From Thermocoleostomius sinensis A174 (GTDB lineage: Bacteria > Cyanobacteriota > Cyanobacteriia > Elainellales > Elainellaceae): a stretch of 64,000 bases of DNA. The stretch spans positions 186,001-250,000 of the forward strand of contig NZ_CP113797.1 of the NCBI RefSeq assembly GCF_026802175.1, written 5' to 3'. A program made the translations under genes and the position numbers. Under the pieces are notes generated by a model. The model saw nothing but the letters and a program-made list of their open reading frames with translations, was not told where the DNA came from and searched no databases. Shown one piece after another: positions 54,252-62,419 of this stretch (the stretch's first letter is position 1; each line of letters opens with the position of its first letter).

Positions 54252-56072
54252 ATGCAACCGATCGATTGGCTGATAGTTTTGCTGTACCTGGTGCTGACTA
54301 TGGCATTGGGGCTATACCTAACCCGCAAAGCCTCTGGAAGCTTAGTTGATTTTTTTGTGTCGGGACGATCCCTGCCCTGGTGGTTGGCAGGAACCAGTAT
54401 GGCGGCCACAACCTTTTCGATCGACACACCGTTATATGTGGCAGGTGTGGTGGGAAATCGCGGCATTGCTGGCAACTGGGAATGGTGGAGTTTTGGGATT
54501 GCTCACTTAATTTTGATTTATGTGTTTGCGCGGCTGTGGCGGCGATCGGAAATTGTCACAGATGCGGAGTTGACGGAGATGCGATATGGCGGTCGCATGG
54601 CGGCAATTCTGCGGGGAACCAAAGCATTTTTGTTTGCTGTACCCATTAACTGTATCGGCATCGGCTATGCCATGTTGGCGATGGTCAAGGTGATTGATGC
54701 ACTGGAGCTTTGGCAAAGTTTGGGCATCACACCAGGCGATACTTTGAAGCTGTGGAGCGTGATTGGTGTCAGCATACTGGTGCTAATCTATTCTGGCTTT
54801 TCTGGACTATGGGGTGTGGTCGTTACGGATTTCTTTCAGTTTTTCCTGGCACTGTTGGGTGCATTTGTCGTAGCAGCGGCAGCGATCGGGCAGGCAGGCG
54901 GAATGCGACCGCTCATTGATCAAGCTCAGCAAGCTACCAGTATCGATGTATTATCGTTCGTTCCGGTGACGATTGGTGGAGCGAATGGTTGGTTAACTTG
55001 GAGCGACACAGCGGGAATTACAGCCAGTACCTTTGCCGCCTATGCAGTAGTGCAGTGGTGGTCGTTTCGTCGCAGTGATGGCGGTGGCGAGTTTGTGCAA
55101 CGGTTGGCGGCTGCTAAAAATGAGGCCGAGGCCGAAAAAGCCGCCTGGTTTTTTAATATTCTGCATTATATGGTTCGCACCTGGCCGTGGATTGCCGTTG
55201 CCTTGGCAGCGATCGCGTTGTATCCAGACTTAGCCGATCGAGAATTGGGCTATCCTCGGCTAATGCTCGACTTTTTGCCGCCTGTGTTATTAGGATTGGT
55301 GGTGGCTTCGCTCCTAGCAGCATTCATGAGTACGGTCTCAACGCTCATCAATTGGGGTGCATCTTATCTCACTAATGACCTCTATGGGCGATTCATTAAA
55401 CCAGATGCCAATCAATCTGAATTAGTTGCTGTTGGACGGATAACATCGGTTCTGGTTACAATTTTAGGTGCATTAGCCGCCTTCTTCTCGGATGATGTAG
55501 CAACCGTGTTTCGATTAGTGATCGCCATCGGAACTGGTCCAGGTCTAGTACTGATCTTACGATGGTTTTGGTGGCGCATCAATGCTGCCGCAGAACTGGC
55601 CGCGATGCTCGCTGGCTTTGTGATTGGTCTTGTTACCAGTGTAGTTCCGGTGTTGACGATCGAGGATTTTGGTTGGCGACTGATTGTGACTTCGCTGCTG
55701 ACGGCTGTAATTTGGATTACAGTTATGTATCTAACTCCACCTGAATCGGATGCTACGCTGGATGCCTTTTACTGCAAAATTCGTCCGGGTGGCCCTGGTT
55801 GGTCGCGACAACAAGCCCGCACCCGCTTACTGCCAGCTCAGGATTTAGGACAAGATATCAAACGCACGATCGCAGCAGCCCTATTACTGTTTGGTGCCAT
55901 GTTTGCAGTGGGTGGATTTTTGTTGTTACAACCGTTGATGGGTTGGGTATCACTCATAATCGCCGTTGCAGGTTGGATGTGGCTCCGTCAATTGGGGCGA
56001 TCAACCGTGATGCCAATCGCACGACCCGGATTAGAGAATCCAGAGTTAAATCGATCAGACGATCGGCCATAG
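54252..56072 (+). CDS. Sodium:solute symporter (SSS family)
   Basis: Secondary transporter of 606 residues with about 13-14 helices. Family features are IDWLIVLLYLVLTMALGLYL at the start, FFVSGRSLPWWLAGTSMAAT, FSIDTPLYVAGVVGNRGIAG, the core VIGVSILVLIYSGFSGLWGV and VVASLLAAFMSTVSTLINWG, which contains the Na+-site Ser/Thr residues. The substrate (sugar, amino acid, organic acid) cannot be inferred. The C terminus is hydrophilic (ARPGLENPELNRSDDRP). It is convergent with the following small gene. Confidence 0.9.
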   Translation: MQPIDWLIVLLYLVLTMALGLYLTRKASGSLVDFFVSGRSLPWWLAGTSMAATTFSIDTPLYVAGVVGNRGIAGNWEWWSFGIAHLILIYVFARLWRRSEIVTDAELTEMRYGGRMAAILRGTKAFLFAVPINCIGIGYAMLAMVKVIDALELWQSLGITPGDTLKLWSVIGVSILVLIYSGFSGLWGVVVTDFFQFFLALLGAFVVAAAAIGQAGGMRPLIDQAQQATSIDVLSFVPVTIGGANGWLTWSDTAGITASTFAAYAVVQWWSFRRSDGGGEFVQRLAAAKNEAEAEKAAWFFNILHYMVRTWPWIAVALAAIALYPDLADRELGYPRLMLDFLPPVLLGLVVASLLAAFMSTVSTLINWGASYLTNDLYGRFIKPDANQSELVAVGRITSVLVTILGALAAFFSDDVATVFRLVIAIGTGPGLVLILRWFWWRINAAAELAAMLAGFVIGLVTSVVPVLTIEDFGWRLIVTSLLTAVIWITVMYLTPPESDATLDAFYCKIRPGGPGWSRQQARTRLLPAQDLGQDIKRTIAAALLLFGAMFAVGGFLLLQPLMGWVSLIIAVAGWMWLRQLGRSTVMPIARPGLENPELNRSDDRP

Positions 56073-56098
56073 ATGGAAAGTTAGAGAACGCAGGGAAG

Positions 56099-56287
56099 TT
56101 ATACCAAGGTTCGACGACTCCGCCAACCTAGCCCAATCGCCACTAGTAGTAGTGGCAGCAGCACCATCACCAAGGCAGTCATAGGAGTAGCCGGAATATT
56201 GAGCCATGGAGCAAGATAGCGAATGGCAACTGCTAGCCCTGCCGACAGGGACAGCACCTTAAGGACAAACATGATTTGACTAGTCAT
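56099..56287 (-). CDS. Small conserved membrane protein
   Basis: Protein of 62 residues from the ATG at 56287 (a TTG lies 12 bases upstream). Two hydrophobic helices (MFVLKVLSLSAGLAVAIRYL and TALVMVLLPLLLVAIGLGW) are separated by LAPWLNIPATPM, and the end is basic (RSRRTLV). It resembles short hypothetical proteins found in many cyanobacteria; no function is known. A strong hairpin lies just upstream of its start, so it must have its own promoter or be read through. Confidence 0.7.
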   Translation of the reverse strand: MTSQIMFVLKVLSLSAGLAVAIRYLAPWLNIPATPMTALVMVLLPLLLVAIGLGWRSRRTLV

Positions 56288-56302
56288 ACATAATCGCAAT
56301 GA

Positions 56303-56329
56303 AAAAGCACTCTATGTAAGAGTGCTTTT
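56303..56329 (-). terminator. Rho-independent terminator
   Basis: Perfect 11-bp stem AAAAGCACTCT-ATGTA-AGAGTGCTTTT. Read on the minus strand it ends in a T run (GCTTTTTC) and lies about 70 bases after the stop of the DUF4278 gene. Confidence 0.8.
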
Positions 56330-56400
56330 AGCCTACTGCATTCAGGGAGAGGCGCGAGATCAACGCCTCACGAACCCAAAAAACACTGTGAACTGTTTAG

Positions 56401-56592
56401 TTACTGGACGTCCAAACGATGAACCGGAGCACCCCGATAGGTTAAGGAGGCAGGGATAGGTTGGCTGACCGGACGCTTGGGCCGACGCAGCCTGACCGCT
56501 GCCCCTCGATAATGTCCCACAACGCCATTCTCGGTCATTTCGATCGGTGTCTCGTCATGATGGTAGATTGCACCACGGTAATGTAGTTCCAT
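56401..56592 (-). CDS. DUF4278 domain protein
   Basis: Protein of 63 residues built from short strand motifs MELHYRGAIYHHDETPIEM, VVGHYRGAAVRLRRP and LTYRGAPVHRL. The repeated YRGA unit with a following basic stretch is the DUF4278 pattern, widespread in cyanobacteria and of unknown role. ATG start. Its own terminator follows, so it is probably a single-gene unit. Confidence 0.82.
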   Translation of the reverse strand: MELHYRGAIYHHDETPIEMTENGVVGHYRGAAVRLRRPKRPVSQPIPASLTYRGAPVHRLDVQ

Positions 56593-56761
56593 CGGTTCGC
56601 CTCGTGATTCTCAACAAAAATATGGTTATGAGGCGCGTTCCTTCGGGAAATTCTCCCTACTTCCGTCCCCTTTAGGTTTCAATACCAATTAAAAGCCTAG
56701 AAGGGGATGAACGATTGAATTTCTGTATCTATTGTTACCGTTTTCCGGGAAGTTGTCAACT

Positions 56762-57190
56762 TTAAACAGCGAGGTCAGATACAATTCGTAACCAAACGGT
56801 TCGATCGCGTGACCCATCAAATTCGCAAAGGTAGATGAACTGATAGGTTCCTAGCAGTAGGTTTCCGCTCCCAATGAATACCGTCTTGGATGGACCAATC
56901 AGAGCGGCTTTGATGTGAGAGGGCGCATTTTTGTTAGTCGTCTGATGTAGATAGGGCAAATCTTTCGGAACCAAGCGATCGAGAGCATTCAACAAATCCA
57001 CATGCACATTTGGATCAGCGTTTTCTTGAATTAAAATGGCAGCGGTTGTATGAGGGACATAGATGGTACAAGCTCCTTCGGTAATTCCAGTTGTGGCGAT
57101 CGCCTGCTGCACTTGCGATGTAATATTGATAATTTCAGTTTTTTGCTGAGTGGCAACGTTAAATGATTGGCGTGTCGCTGTTTGCTGCAT
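56762..57190 (-). CDS. YjbQ/UPF0047 family protein
   Basis: Protein of 142 residues. Family marks are IINITSQVQQAI, the His-containing YVPHTTAAILIQENADP, HIKAALIGPSKTVFI and LGTYQFIYLCEFDGSRDRTV. Members can rescue thiamine-phosphate synthase mutants and are often named secondary thiamine-phosphate synthase enzyme; the physiological role is unsettled. An AAGGAGG Shine-Dalgarno precedes the ATG by about 10 bases. It follows thrB on the same strand with a 44-base gap. Confidence 0.92.
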   Translation of the reverse strand: MQQTATRQSFNVATQQKTEIINITSQVQQAIATTGITEGACTIYVPHTTAAILIQENADPNVHVDLLNALDRLVPKDLPYLHQTTNKNAPSHIKAALIGPSKTVFIGSGNLLLGTYQFIYLCEFDGSRDRTVWLRIVSDLAV

Positions 57191-57234
57191 GATGGCAAGC
57201 CTCCTTTGGTTGCGGCTAAGTTTAGTTTGGTTTC

Positions 57235-58164
57235 TTAATCGGATGGCTGCGATACGGCCCCCTGGAGATCAAGTTGCAGCGCTTTTACCTCAACTTTGAC
57301 TCCTTCTGCCGTCCAGGCCCTTGCCATTGCTGTTGTCACCGCGGAGGCATGGGGTTGATCGGTCAAGGCTAACAGCGTGGGACCGGCTCCACTAATCACT
57401 AGTCCATAGGCTCCGGCGGCATGAGCCGCAGACTCAACAGCAGCATATCCTCCAATCAACCGTTGGCGATAGGGCTGATGAATTCGATCGTGCAGAGCAG
57501 CCCGCAACCAGCTAGCGTCTCCGGTGGCTAAGCCCCGCAGCAATAATCCCAAGTGGGCCACGTTAAAAATGGCATCGGCACGGGCATAGTTCGTTGGTAG
57601 AACTCGTCGGGCTTCGGCGGTTGAAAGTTCAAAATCGGGCATTGCCACGATCGCGACGATACTGCCATGCCACGGTACATCACAGATTGTCCAACTACCA
57701 TCAGCATTCGATGCTGCCAATTGACAGCCACCCAGCAGCGCCGGTACAACATTATCAGGATGTCCTTCGAGTTCGATCGCCAACTTTACCACCTCTGCCA
57801 GAGCAAAGGGCGAGCCAGCCAGGATATTTGCGCCTACCAATCCTCCCACGATCGCCGTAGCCGAACTCCCCAACCCTCGCGCTAACGGAAACCCTAGCTC
57901 AATCACAATGTGTACTGGAGGCGGAGTTTGCTGTAACTGTTGAAATAGCCGAACAAATGCTTGATAGGCCAAATTGCTGGCATCAGCTTTGACGCGCTCT
58001 GCTTCCGCCCCTCTCACCTCAATTACAGGCGATACGTCGGCAGCAGACAGTTGGGCAAACTGAAATTGGTTATATAGCGTTAGGGCGGCCCCAATGCAGT
58101 CAAATCCTGGTCCCAAATTGGCGGTTGTGGCAGGAACCCTCACCGTGACAAACGCTTCAGACAT
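57235..58164 (-). CDS. thrB: Homoserine kinase
   Basis: GHMP kinase of 309 residues phosphorylating homoserine for threonine synthesis. The N-terminal [20 protein letters not shown] is the substrate-side signature, the ATP loop is [16 protein letters not shown], and [16 protein letters not shown] is motif 2b. The C-terminal glycine motif 3 is [14 protein letters not shown]. It is in front of yjbQ and otherwise alone; thrC and hom are not in the window. Confidence 0.96.
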   Translation of the reverse strand: MSEAFVTVRVPATTANLGPGFDCIGAALTLYNQFQFAQLSAADVSPVIEVRGAEAERVKADASNLAYQAFVRLFQQLQQTPPPVHIVIELGFPLARGLGSSATAIVGGLVGANILAGSPFALAEVVKLAIELEGHPDNVVPALLGGCQLAASNADGSWTICDVPWHGSIVAIVAMPDFELSTAEARRVLPTNYARADAIFNVAHLGLLLRGLATGDASWLRAALHDRIHQPYRQRLIGGYAAVESAAHAAGAYGLVISGAGPTLLALTDQPHASAVTTAMARAWTAEGVKVEVKALQLDLQGAVSQPSD

Positions 58165-58703
58165 GGATCAAAACTTCAGAAGAATCAAGTGCAACCTCTG
58201 AGTGTACTGGGAATTAGTGGGCTGCGATCGATTCTTGAGGGGCAATCGGTAAAACTGTGTATTTGCTTCAGCGCTCTTTTGCCAAAACCCATTGAACCAA
58301 CCTCGATCGAACTCAGGTGAAAGAACTACCGGGATGAAGCACCAGGGCTTATATCGTCCATCTCGGTAATTACAACATTAGGTATGGCTAAATGGCGATT
58401 AAACCTGACTGTCCCTCTCACCCTAGCCCTCACCTGTTAGGAGAGGAAACAAGTGATCCGGCTCTCTGCTCCCGCCGGGAAAAGGGTGGGGGATGAGGGC
58501 AACTCCGACGGGAATGGAGCCAAACCAAACACTGATGGGTATGTGGGATAATCCTGGTTCAGATCGAGAACAACGGTTACAGAACTGTGGGGCAAAACCG
58601 TGAACTCTAGGTTGAGGGCGGTCACGAACAAGGTAACGAATTAAATCTCACTCAGTTACAGGGGGACAGGCATGAAGCGACAAACATGAACGGCAAATCT
58701 CTG
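58165..58703. other. Intergenic region containing a dispersed-type repeat
   Basis: About 540 bases between two minus-strand genes, so it contains the thrB promoter and the end of the sigF unit. No gene is credible. The segment at 58412-58500 looks like an interspersed repeat and is listed separately. Confidence 0.55.
58412..58500. repeat. CCCTCACC/GGTGGGGGATGAGGG interspersed-repeat-like element
   Basis: The segment begins CCCTCTCACCCTAGCCCTCA and ends GGGTGGGGGATGAGGGC; GCCCTCA (58426-58432) and TGAGGGC (58494-58500) are perfectly inverted. Sequences of this form (CCCTCACCC...GGGTGGGGGATGAGGG) recur in many cyanobacterial and bacterial genomes as non-coding dispersed repeats. A second copy was not found in this window. 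Confidence 0.5.
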
Positions 58704-59477
58704 CTAAGCAGCCGTCACCATCATTTTTTTCAACAGTTTCAAGCCACGTTTAACTCGACGAGAAACGGTTACAGCACTAATGCCCAAGCGCTCGGCGGTC
58801 TCTTTTTGGGTCAGATCATATAGAAAAACAAACTCCAGTACTTCACGAGTGCGCTTTTCGAGTTGCACCAAGGCTTGCTGTAAGCGAATTTGGTCTTCTT
58901 GGGCCAGTTGAAAGCTGTGGTATTGGGCATCCGGTACAAGATCACCAAGCGAGGTGGAACCTTCGTCTTCGTCACGGATAGGTGCATCTAAGCTCAGCGG
59001 TGCACGGTTTCGGTAAGCCAGCTTAATTTCTTGCCATTCATTGAATGAAATCTGTAGTACGGCTGCTACTTCTGCATCGGTGGGTTGGCGGTTCAGTTTA
59101 ACCTGTAGTTCGCGGGTGATGTTGGCCGCTTGGTGTTGCAGGGCTTGCCAGCGACGTGGAATCCGAACAGGCGAGCCTTTGTCCCGCAGATAGTGCTGAA
59201 TTTCGCCGCGAATGTAGGGAATGGCGAAGGAACTGAACGCATGTCCTTTGGAAACATCAAAGCGCTCGATCGCCCGAATCAATCCCATGCTGCCAACTTG
59301 CAGTAAATCTTCATAGCTTTCCGTACATTGATTGACCCAGTGATGAGCTTCTTTCCTAACTAAGCCATAGTTCAGTTGCACAAGACGATTACGCAGAGAC
59401 GCAGAAGGATGTTTGTAATACTCTCGCAATAGTTCTAACGTTTCGCTTTTGAGTTCGCTGGTAATTGAGATAAGCAT
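58704..59477 (-). CDS. sigF: Group 3 RNA polymerase sigma factor, SigF type
   Basis: Alternative sigma factor of 257 residues, B/F/G class. Region 2 is visible in SYEDLLQVGSMGLIRAIERF and AFSSFAIPYIRGEIQHYLRD, region 3 in ALQHQAANITRELQVKLNRQ, and region 4.2 helix-turn-helix in LTQKETAERLGISAVTVSRR. In cyanobacteria SigF controls motility/pilus and envelope genes. No anti-sigma factor gene is adjacent. The upstream region holds a nested inverted repeat (59605-59664). Confidence 0.9.
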   Translation of the reverse strand: MLISITSELKSETLELLREYYKHPSASLRNRLVQLNYGLVRKEAHHWVNQCTESYEDLLQVGSMGLIRAIERFDVSKGHAFSSFAIPYIRGEIQHYLRDKGSPVRIPRRWQALQHQAANITRELQVKLNRQPTDAEVAAVLQISFNEWQEIKLAYRNRAPLSLDAPIRDEDEGSTSLGDLVPDAQYHSFQLAQEDQIRLQQALVQLEKRTREVLEFVFLYDLTQKETAERLGISAVTVSRRVKRGLKLLKKMMVTAA

Positions 59478-59604
59478 GACAAGGTTCAGGTATATGGGGC
59501 GCTTAATAGATTCTTAAGTTTTCTGATTAAACGTATTCGGTTGCACAAACTTGCAACAACTGAGTTTTTACTGAACCTCGGTTTTGCGTCTCTGGCGCTG
59601 CCCG

Positions 59605-59664
59605 CTATAACCCCCATTTGCAGAGCAAAAGATTAAGCAAATGTCTGCATCGCAAGGGTTATAG
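59605..59664. repeat. Nested double inverted repeat upstream of sigF
   Basis: CTATAACCC (59605-59613) pairs perfectly with GGGTTATAG (59656-59664). Inside it CATTTGC (59615-59621) pairs with GCAAATG (59637-59643). The arms could form one two-part hairpin in RNA on either strand, or an operator-like site in DNA. It lies about 130-190 bases upstream of the sigF start. Confidence 0.55.
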
Positions 59665-59794
59665 GGATTATGACCAACTGTATCTAGACTCACGAATTAT
59701 ACGGAGACGATCGAGCCTGACGACTGGGCACCTCTCTGTGCAGATGGTTCTGAGCAGATTCTCAGCCAGAGATTGGAATGGGGATGTCCTGCTC

Positions 59795-59826
59795 AACAAA
59801 AAAAGAGGGGGAGTCCCCTCTTTGTT
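59795..59826 (-). terminator. Rho-independent terminator of psbO
   Basis: AAAGAGGGG-GAGT-CCCCTCTTT is a perfect 9-bp stem. On the minus strand it is followed by a run of T residues (the plus-strand AAAAAAA before it). It lies about 65 bases after the psbO stop. Confidence 0.85.
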
Positions 59827-59888
59827 AACGCCTTAAAAGTTAGTTTAGGTGTTGTTGCTAACCGGATTGATACTGATGGACAGTGCCA

Positions 59889-60716
59889 CTAGGCAGCGGG
59901 TTCCACACGACCGTAGAAAATTCCTTGAATTTTCACATCGACGGGTTCTTTTCCACCCATATCTGTATCCGATGGTTGGATACTTTCAAAGGTTCCAGCA
60001 ATTTCCCCAGTTGCTCCATTCACCTGAGCGACTTGTAAAGAAATTTCGCCACGTCCTGTCACAAACGCTTTGGTGTTTTCTTTCACGAGTTCTTCAGAGT
60101 CAGCTCGTGACGGCAGGGCGATCGCATTGTCATATCCTGTGGTTAAACCACGTCCTTTCGGATCAAGGAAATTGGAAGTGCGATAGGAAGGTACTTTAAA
60201 CTCGCCCACAAAGTCGGTCGAGGTTGTAATTGCCTTTAACCCTGGCTGCGACTTTGCCACCAAATCTTTGATGGTGAACAGGAAGGGATACATTTCGCCA
60301 CCCGGCAATTTCACGGTAATGGCTTGGAAATCAAATCCATCTTTCTCAACAAAGGTGAGGCTACCGTCTCCACCAACTTTGAGATCTCCACTAACCTGAT
60401 CGAGGGTGGAGGTGTAACGAGTCAGCGGTTTGCCCGCAATAAATCGGGCTTCTTGCCGCTTACCCGTTGTTTCCTCTTTCACAAAGAAGTTCGTTGGCTC
60501 TAAACAAAGACCAGTGATCACATAAGACTCGTTTGGGTCGAGGGGCAGAGAGCCGCGACGAACTTCTTCAATTTTGGGACAGGTATTAGCGAGGCCTGTG
60601 CCTCGAATTTGATCGTAGGTTAATGCAGCGGTTGAGTCGGTTGGACTCTCGCTGCAAGCTGTAATCAAACCTAGACATATGGCTAGGAATGCAGCAACTA
60701 AAGCGCGATACCTCAT
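59889..60716 (-). CDS. psbO: Photosystem II manganese-stabilising protein PsbO
   Basis: Extrinsic lumenal subunit that stabilises the Mn4CaO5 cluster. The precursor has 275 residues from the ATG at 60716, preceded by AGAGG; a TTG two codons upstream is ignored. The mature region shows LTYDQIRGTGLANTCP near the N terminus, LCLEPTNFFVKEE (the two Cys that form the conserved disulphide), GDGSLTFVEKDGFDFQ, SYRTSNFLDPKGRGL and the C-terminal GTFESIQPSDTDMGG. The signal peptide ends LGLITACSES, which fits a lipobox (Cys21), so the protein may be lipid-anchored. A terminator follows. Confidence 0.97.
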   Translation of the reverse strand: MRYRALVAAFLAICLGLITACSESPTDSTAALTYDQIRGTGLANTCPKIEEVRRGSLPLDPNESYVITGLCLEPTNFFVKEETTGKRQEARFIAGKPLTRYTSTLDQVSGDLKVGGDGSLTFVEKDGFDFQAITVKLPGGEMYPFLFTIKDLVAKSQPGLKAITTSTDFVGEFKVPSYRTSNFLDPKGRGLTTGYDNAIALPSRADSEELVKENTKAFVTGRGEISLQVAQVNGATGEIAGTFESIQPSDTDMGGKEPVDVKIQGIFYGRVEPAA

Positions 60717-61212
60717 GGTCAACCTCTAATATTGAATGTGAAAACCCTACCAGTGTGATTTTAAAATTGATCAATCCAATCGCTTAGACAGGACTGCTCA
60801 GTGTTTGTCTACTTATGAAAGGGAGGGCAAACGATCGCCAAGCCCAACATCCGTCCAGCTTTGTCCAGAAATGAGCCTAGAGTGGCCTAACTATGATTCC
60901 ATACTGAATTTTACAAGACCTTGTTGCGCTTTTATCTTTGCAATGGCGGAAAGGCATGTTCGTTCCCTGGTTCAAGATAGATTTTGTGGGTTTGCATTTT
61001 CCGCTTACAGTTGCCAAACAATTGCATCCGCAATTGCACCCGATAGTACATTTCGCAGCATCCACTTTGCCATAAGCTGGGATGAATTAATAATTGCAGT
61101 TGCAGAGTTTCATCAAGTCGGGCTACAACCGATTCGGTGCCAAGGAAGGTATCTGCTTGGAAGCAATGATATCGTTTGACGAACAGGTAGGGGTATTAGG
61201 AGTGTTACGAGC
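60717..61212. other. psbO upstream region
   Basis: About 500 bases without a credible gene. It must hold the psbO promoter. A perfect small hairpin CAATTGC-ATCC-GCAATTG lies at 61019-61036. A TTG-initiated frame at 60805-61179 (124 codons) lacks a ribosome-binding site and family features and is rejected. Confidence 0.5.
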
Positions 61213-61545
61213 ATGAGTGGTGAAGGGGACGATGTTCGATCGGCTCAACTAGAGGCGAATTTAGAGACCATTACGTCTTTAGTTCAAACCGTTGCACGAC
61301 AGCATCAACGGCAAACCCGCGAGCTTTTAGCCTTGTTACGTTTGTTAGAGGCATTGCACAAAGAGATTCGAGATGGGTTGTTTCAGGAGTCTTTGCCAGA
61401 TAATCGACAGGCCTTATATGCCTTGCTCCGCGATATTGAAACAGGTGGGGGCTGGCCGTATATTAATCGCATGAGGCTTCAAGCCTTTTTGTCACAGCTT
61501 CCTGCTGAGTCAGAAGACGATCGCTATCATCAACTCAATGATTGA
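61213..61545 (+). CDS. Conserved cyanobacterial helical protein, unknown
   Basis: Protein of 110 residues, almost all helix: LEANLETITSLVQTVARQHQ, a Leu-rich stretch (RELLALLRLLEALHKEIRDG), then LPDNRQALYALLRDIE and GGGWPYINRMRLQAFLSQL. The GGWPYI.RM.L pattern is a clear conserved-looking end. I do not know a function. ATG start; 121 bases before clpP on the same strand. Confidence 0.75.
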   Translation: MSGEGDDVRSAQLEANLETITSLVQTVARQHQRQTRELLALLRLLEALHKEIRDGLFQESLPDNRQALYALLRDIETGGGWPYINRMRLQAFLSQLPAESEDDRYHQLND

Positions 61546-61666
61546 TTTTGGATTGATTTTGACTGGATTGAATCCTGATTGAATTCCAACTCCCAGAGGA
61601 AAGATAGTTCAGCCATGACTTTGGCAGGAGTCGCTAGAATAGTAAAAAATTCGTCAAGAAGGCCGC

Positions 61667-62278
61667 ATGATTCCTACCGTTATTGAACAGTCTGGTCGTG
61701 GTGAAAGGGCGTTTGATATTTACTCTCGTCTTCTGCGAGAGCGAATCATTTTTCTGGGACAGCCCGTCGATTCGGATCTGGCTAATCTGATCGTGGCTCA
61801 GATGCTGTTTTTAGAAGCCGAAGATCCCGAAAAAGATATTTATCTCTACATTAATTCGCCTGGTGGTTCCGTCATGGCAGGGTTGGGCATCTTTGACACC
61901 ATGAACCACATTCGTCCGGATGTCTGTACCATTTGTGTTGGGCTAGCCGCTAGTATGGGTGCCTTTCTGCTGAGCGCGGGGGCAAAGGGTAAGCGGATGA
62001 GTCTCCCTCATTCCCGCATTATGATCCACCAACCATTGGGTGGCGCTCAAGGGCAAGCCGCGGATATTGAAATTCAAGCTCGAGAAATTCTGTATTTGAA
62101 AAAGCAATTAAATCAGGCCTTGGCCAATCATACTGGGCAGCCCTTAGAACGGATTGAACAAGATACCGAACGTGATTTCTTTATGTCAGCCCACGAAGCT
62201 AAGGAGTACGGACTGATTGATCAAGTTATCGATCGCCAGTCGGTAGGTAGCCGTCCAATTGCAGCGGCTGCCAACTAG
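61667..62278 (+). CDS. clpP: ATP-dependent Clp protease proteolytic subunit
   Basis: Serine peptidase of 203 residues forming the tetradecameric Clp barrel with ClpX or ClpC. Catalytic Ser is in [14 protein letters not shown], His in [15 protein letters not shown], and Asp in the [11 protein letters not shown] region. The N terminus [20 protein letters not shown] and [19 protein letters not shown] are typical of the cyanobacterial active ClpP paralogues (not the inactive ClpR). Which of the usual three ClpP copies it is cannot be decided here. A terminator follows. Confidence 0.96.
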   Translation: MIPTVIEQSGRGERAFDIYSRLLRERIIFLGQPVDSDLANLIVAQMLFLEAEDPEKDIYLYINSPGGSVMAGLGIFDTMNHIRPDVCTICVGLAASMGAFLLSAGAKGKRMSLPHSRIMIHQPLGGAQGQAADIEIQAREILYLKKQLNQALANHTGQPLERIEQDTERDFFMSAHEAKEYGLIDQVIDRQSVGSRPIAAAAN

Positions 62279-62359
62279 TTGAGAACCAAACGTCTCAGCC
62301 AAGCGATTCGTCGAAAATCTTAAAACACTTCAATTACTTCAATTAATGATAATCGGTGA

Positions 62360-62390
62360 GGGACATGGCTAAGTAGCTGTGCCCTTTTTT
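62360..62390 (+). terminator. Rho-independent terminator of clpP
   Basis: GGG(A)CATGGCT and AGCTGTGCCC form an approximately 10-bp stem with one bulge and two wobble pairs, followed by TTTTTT. It lies about 80 bases after the clpP stop. Confidence 0.75.
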
Positions 62391-62419
62391 GTAGCTGTTC
62401 GTCCTGTGATAGAAACTCT

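Larger units (their letters stand above)
59478..59888. other. sigF upstream region and psbO terminator
   Basis: About 410 bases. It holds the nested inverted repeat (59605-59664) and, nearer psbO, a strong hairpin (59795-59826). The sigF promoter is presumed between the two. The plus-strand frame at 59618-59836 runs through both structures and is not credible. Confidence 0.55.

Noticed and set aside
60805-61179. Plus-strand 124-codon frame upstream of clpP
   Set aside because: It starts with TTG, has no ribosome-binding site, mixes Cys-rich and random-looking composition, and overlaps the expected psbO promoter region.
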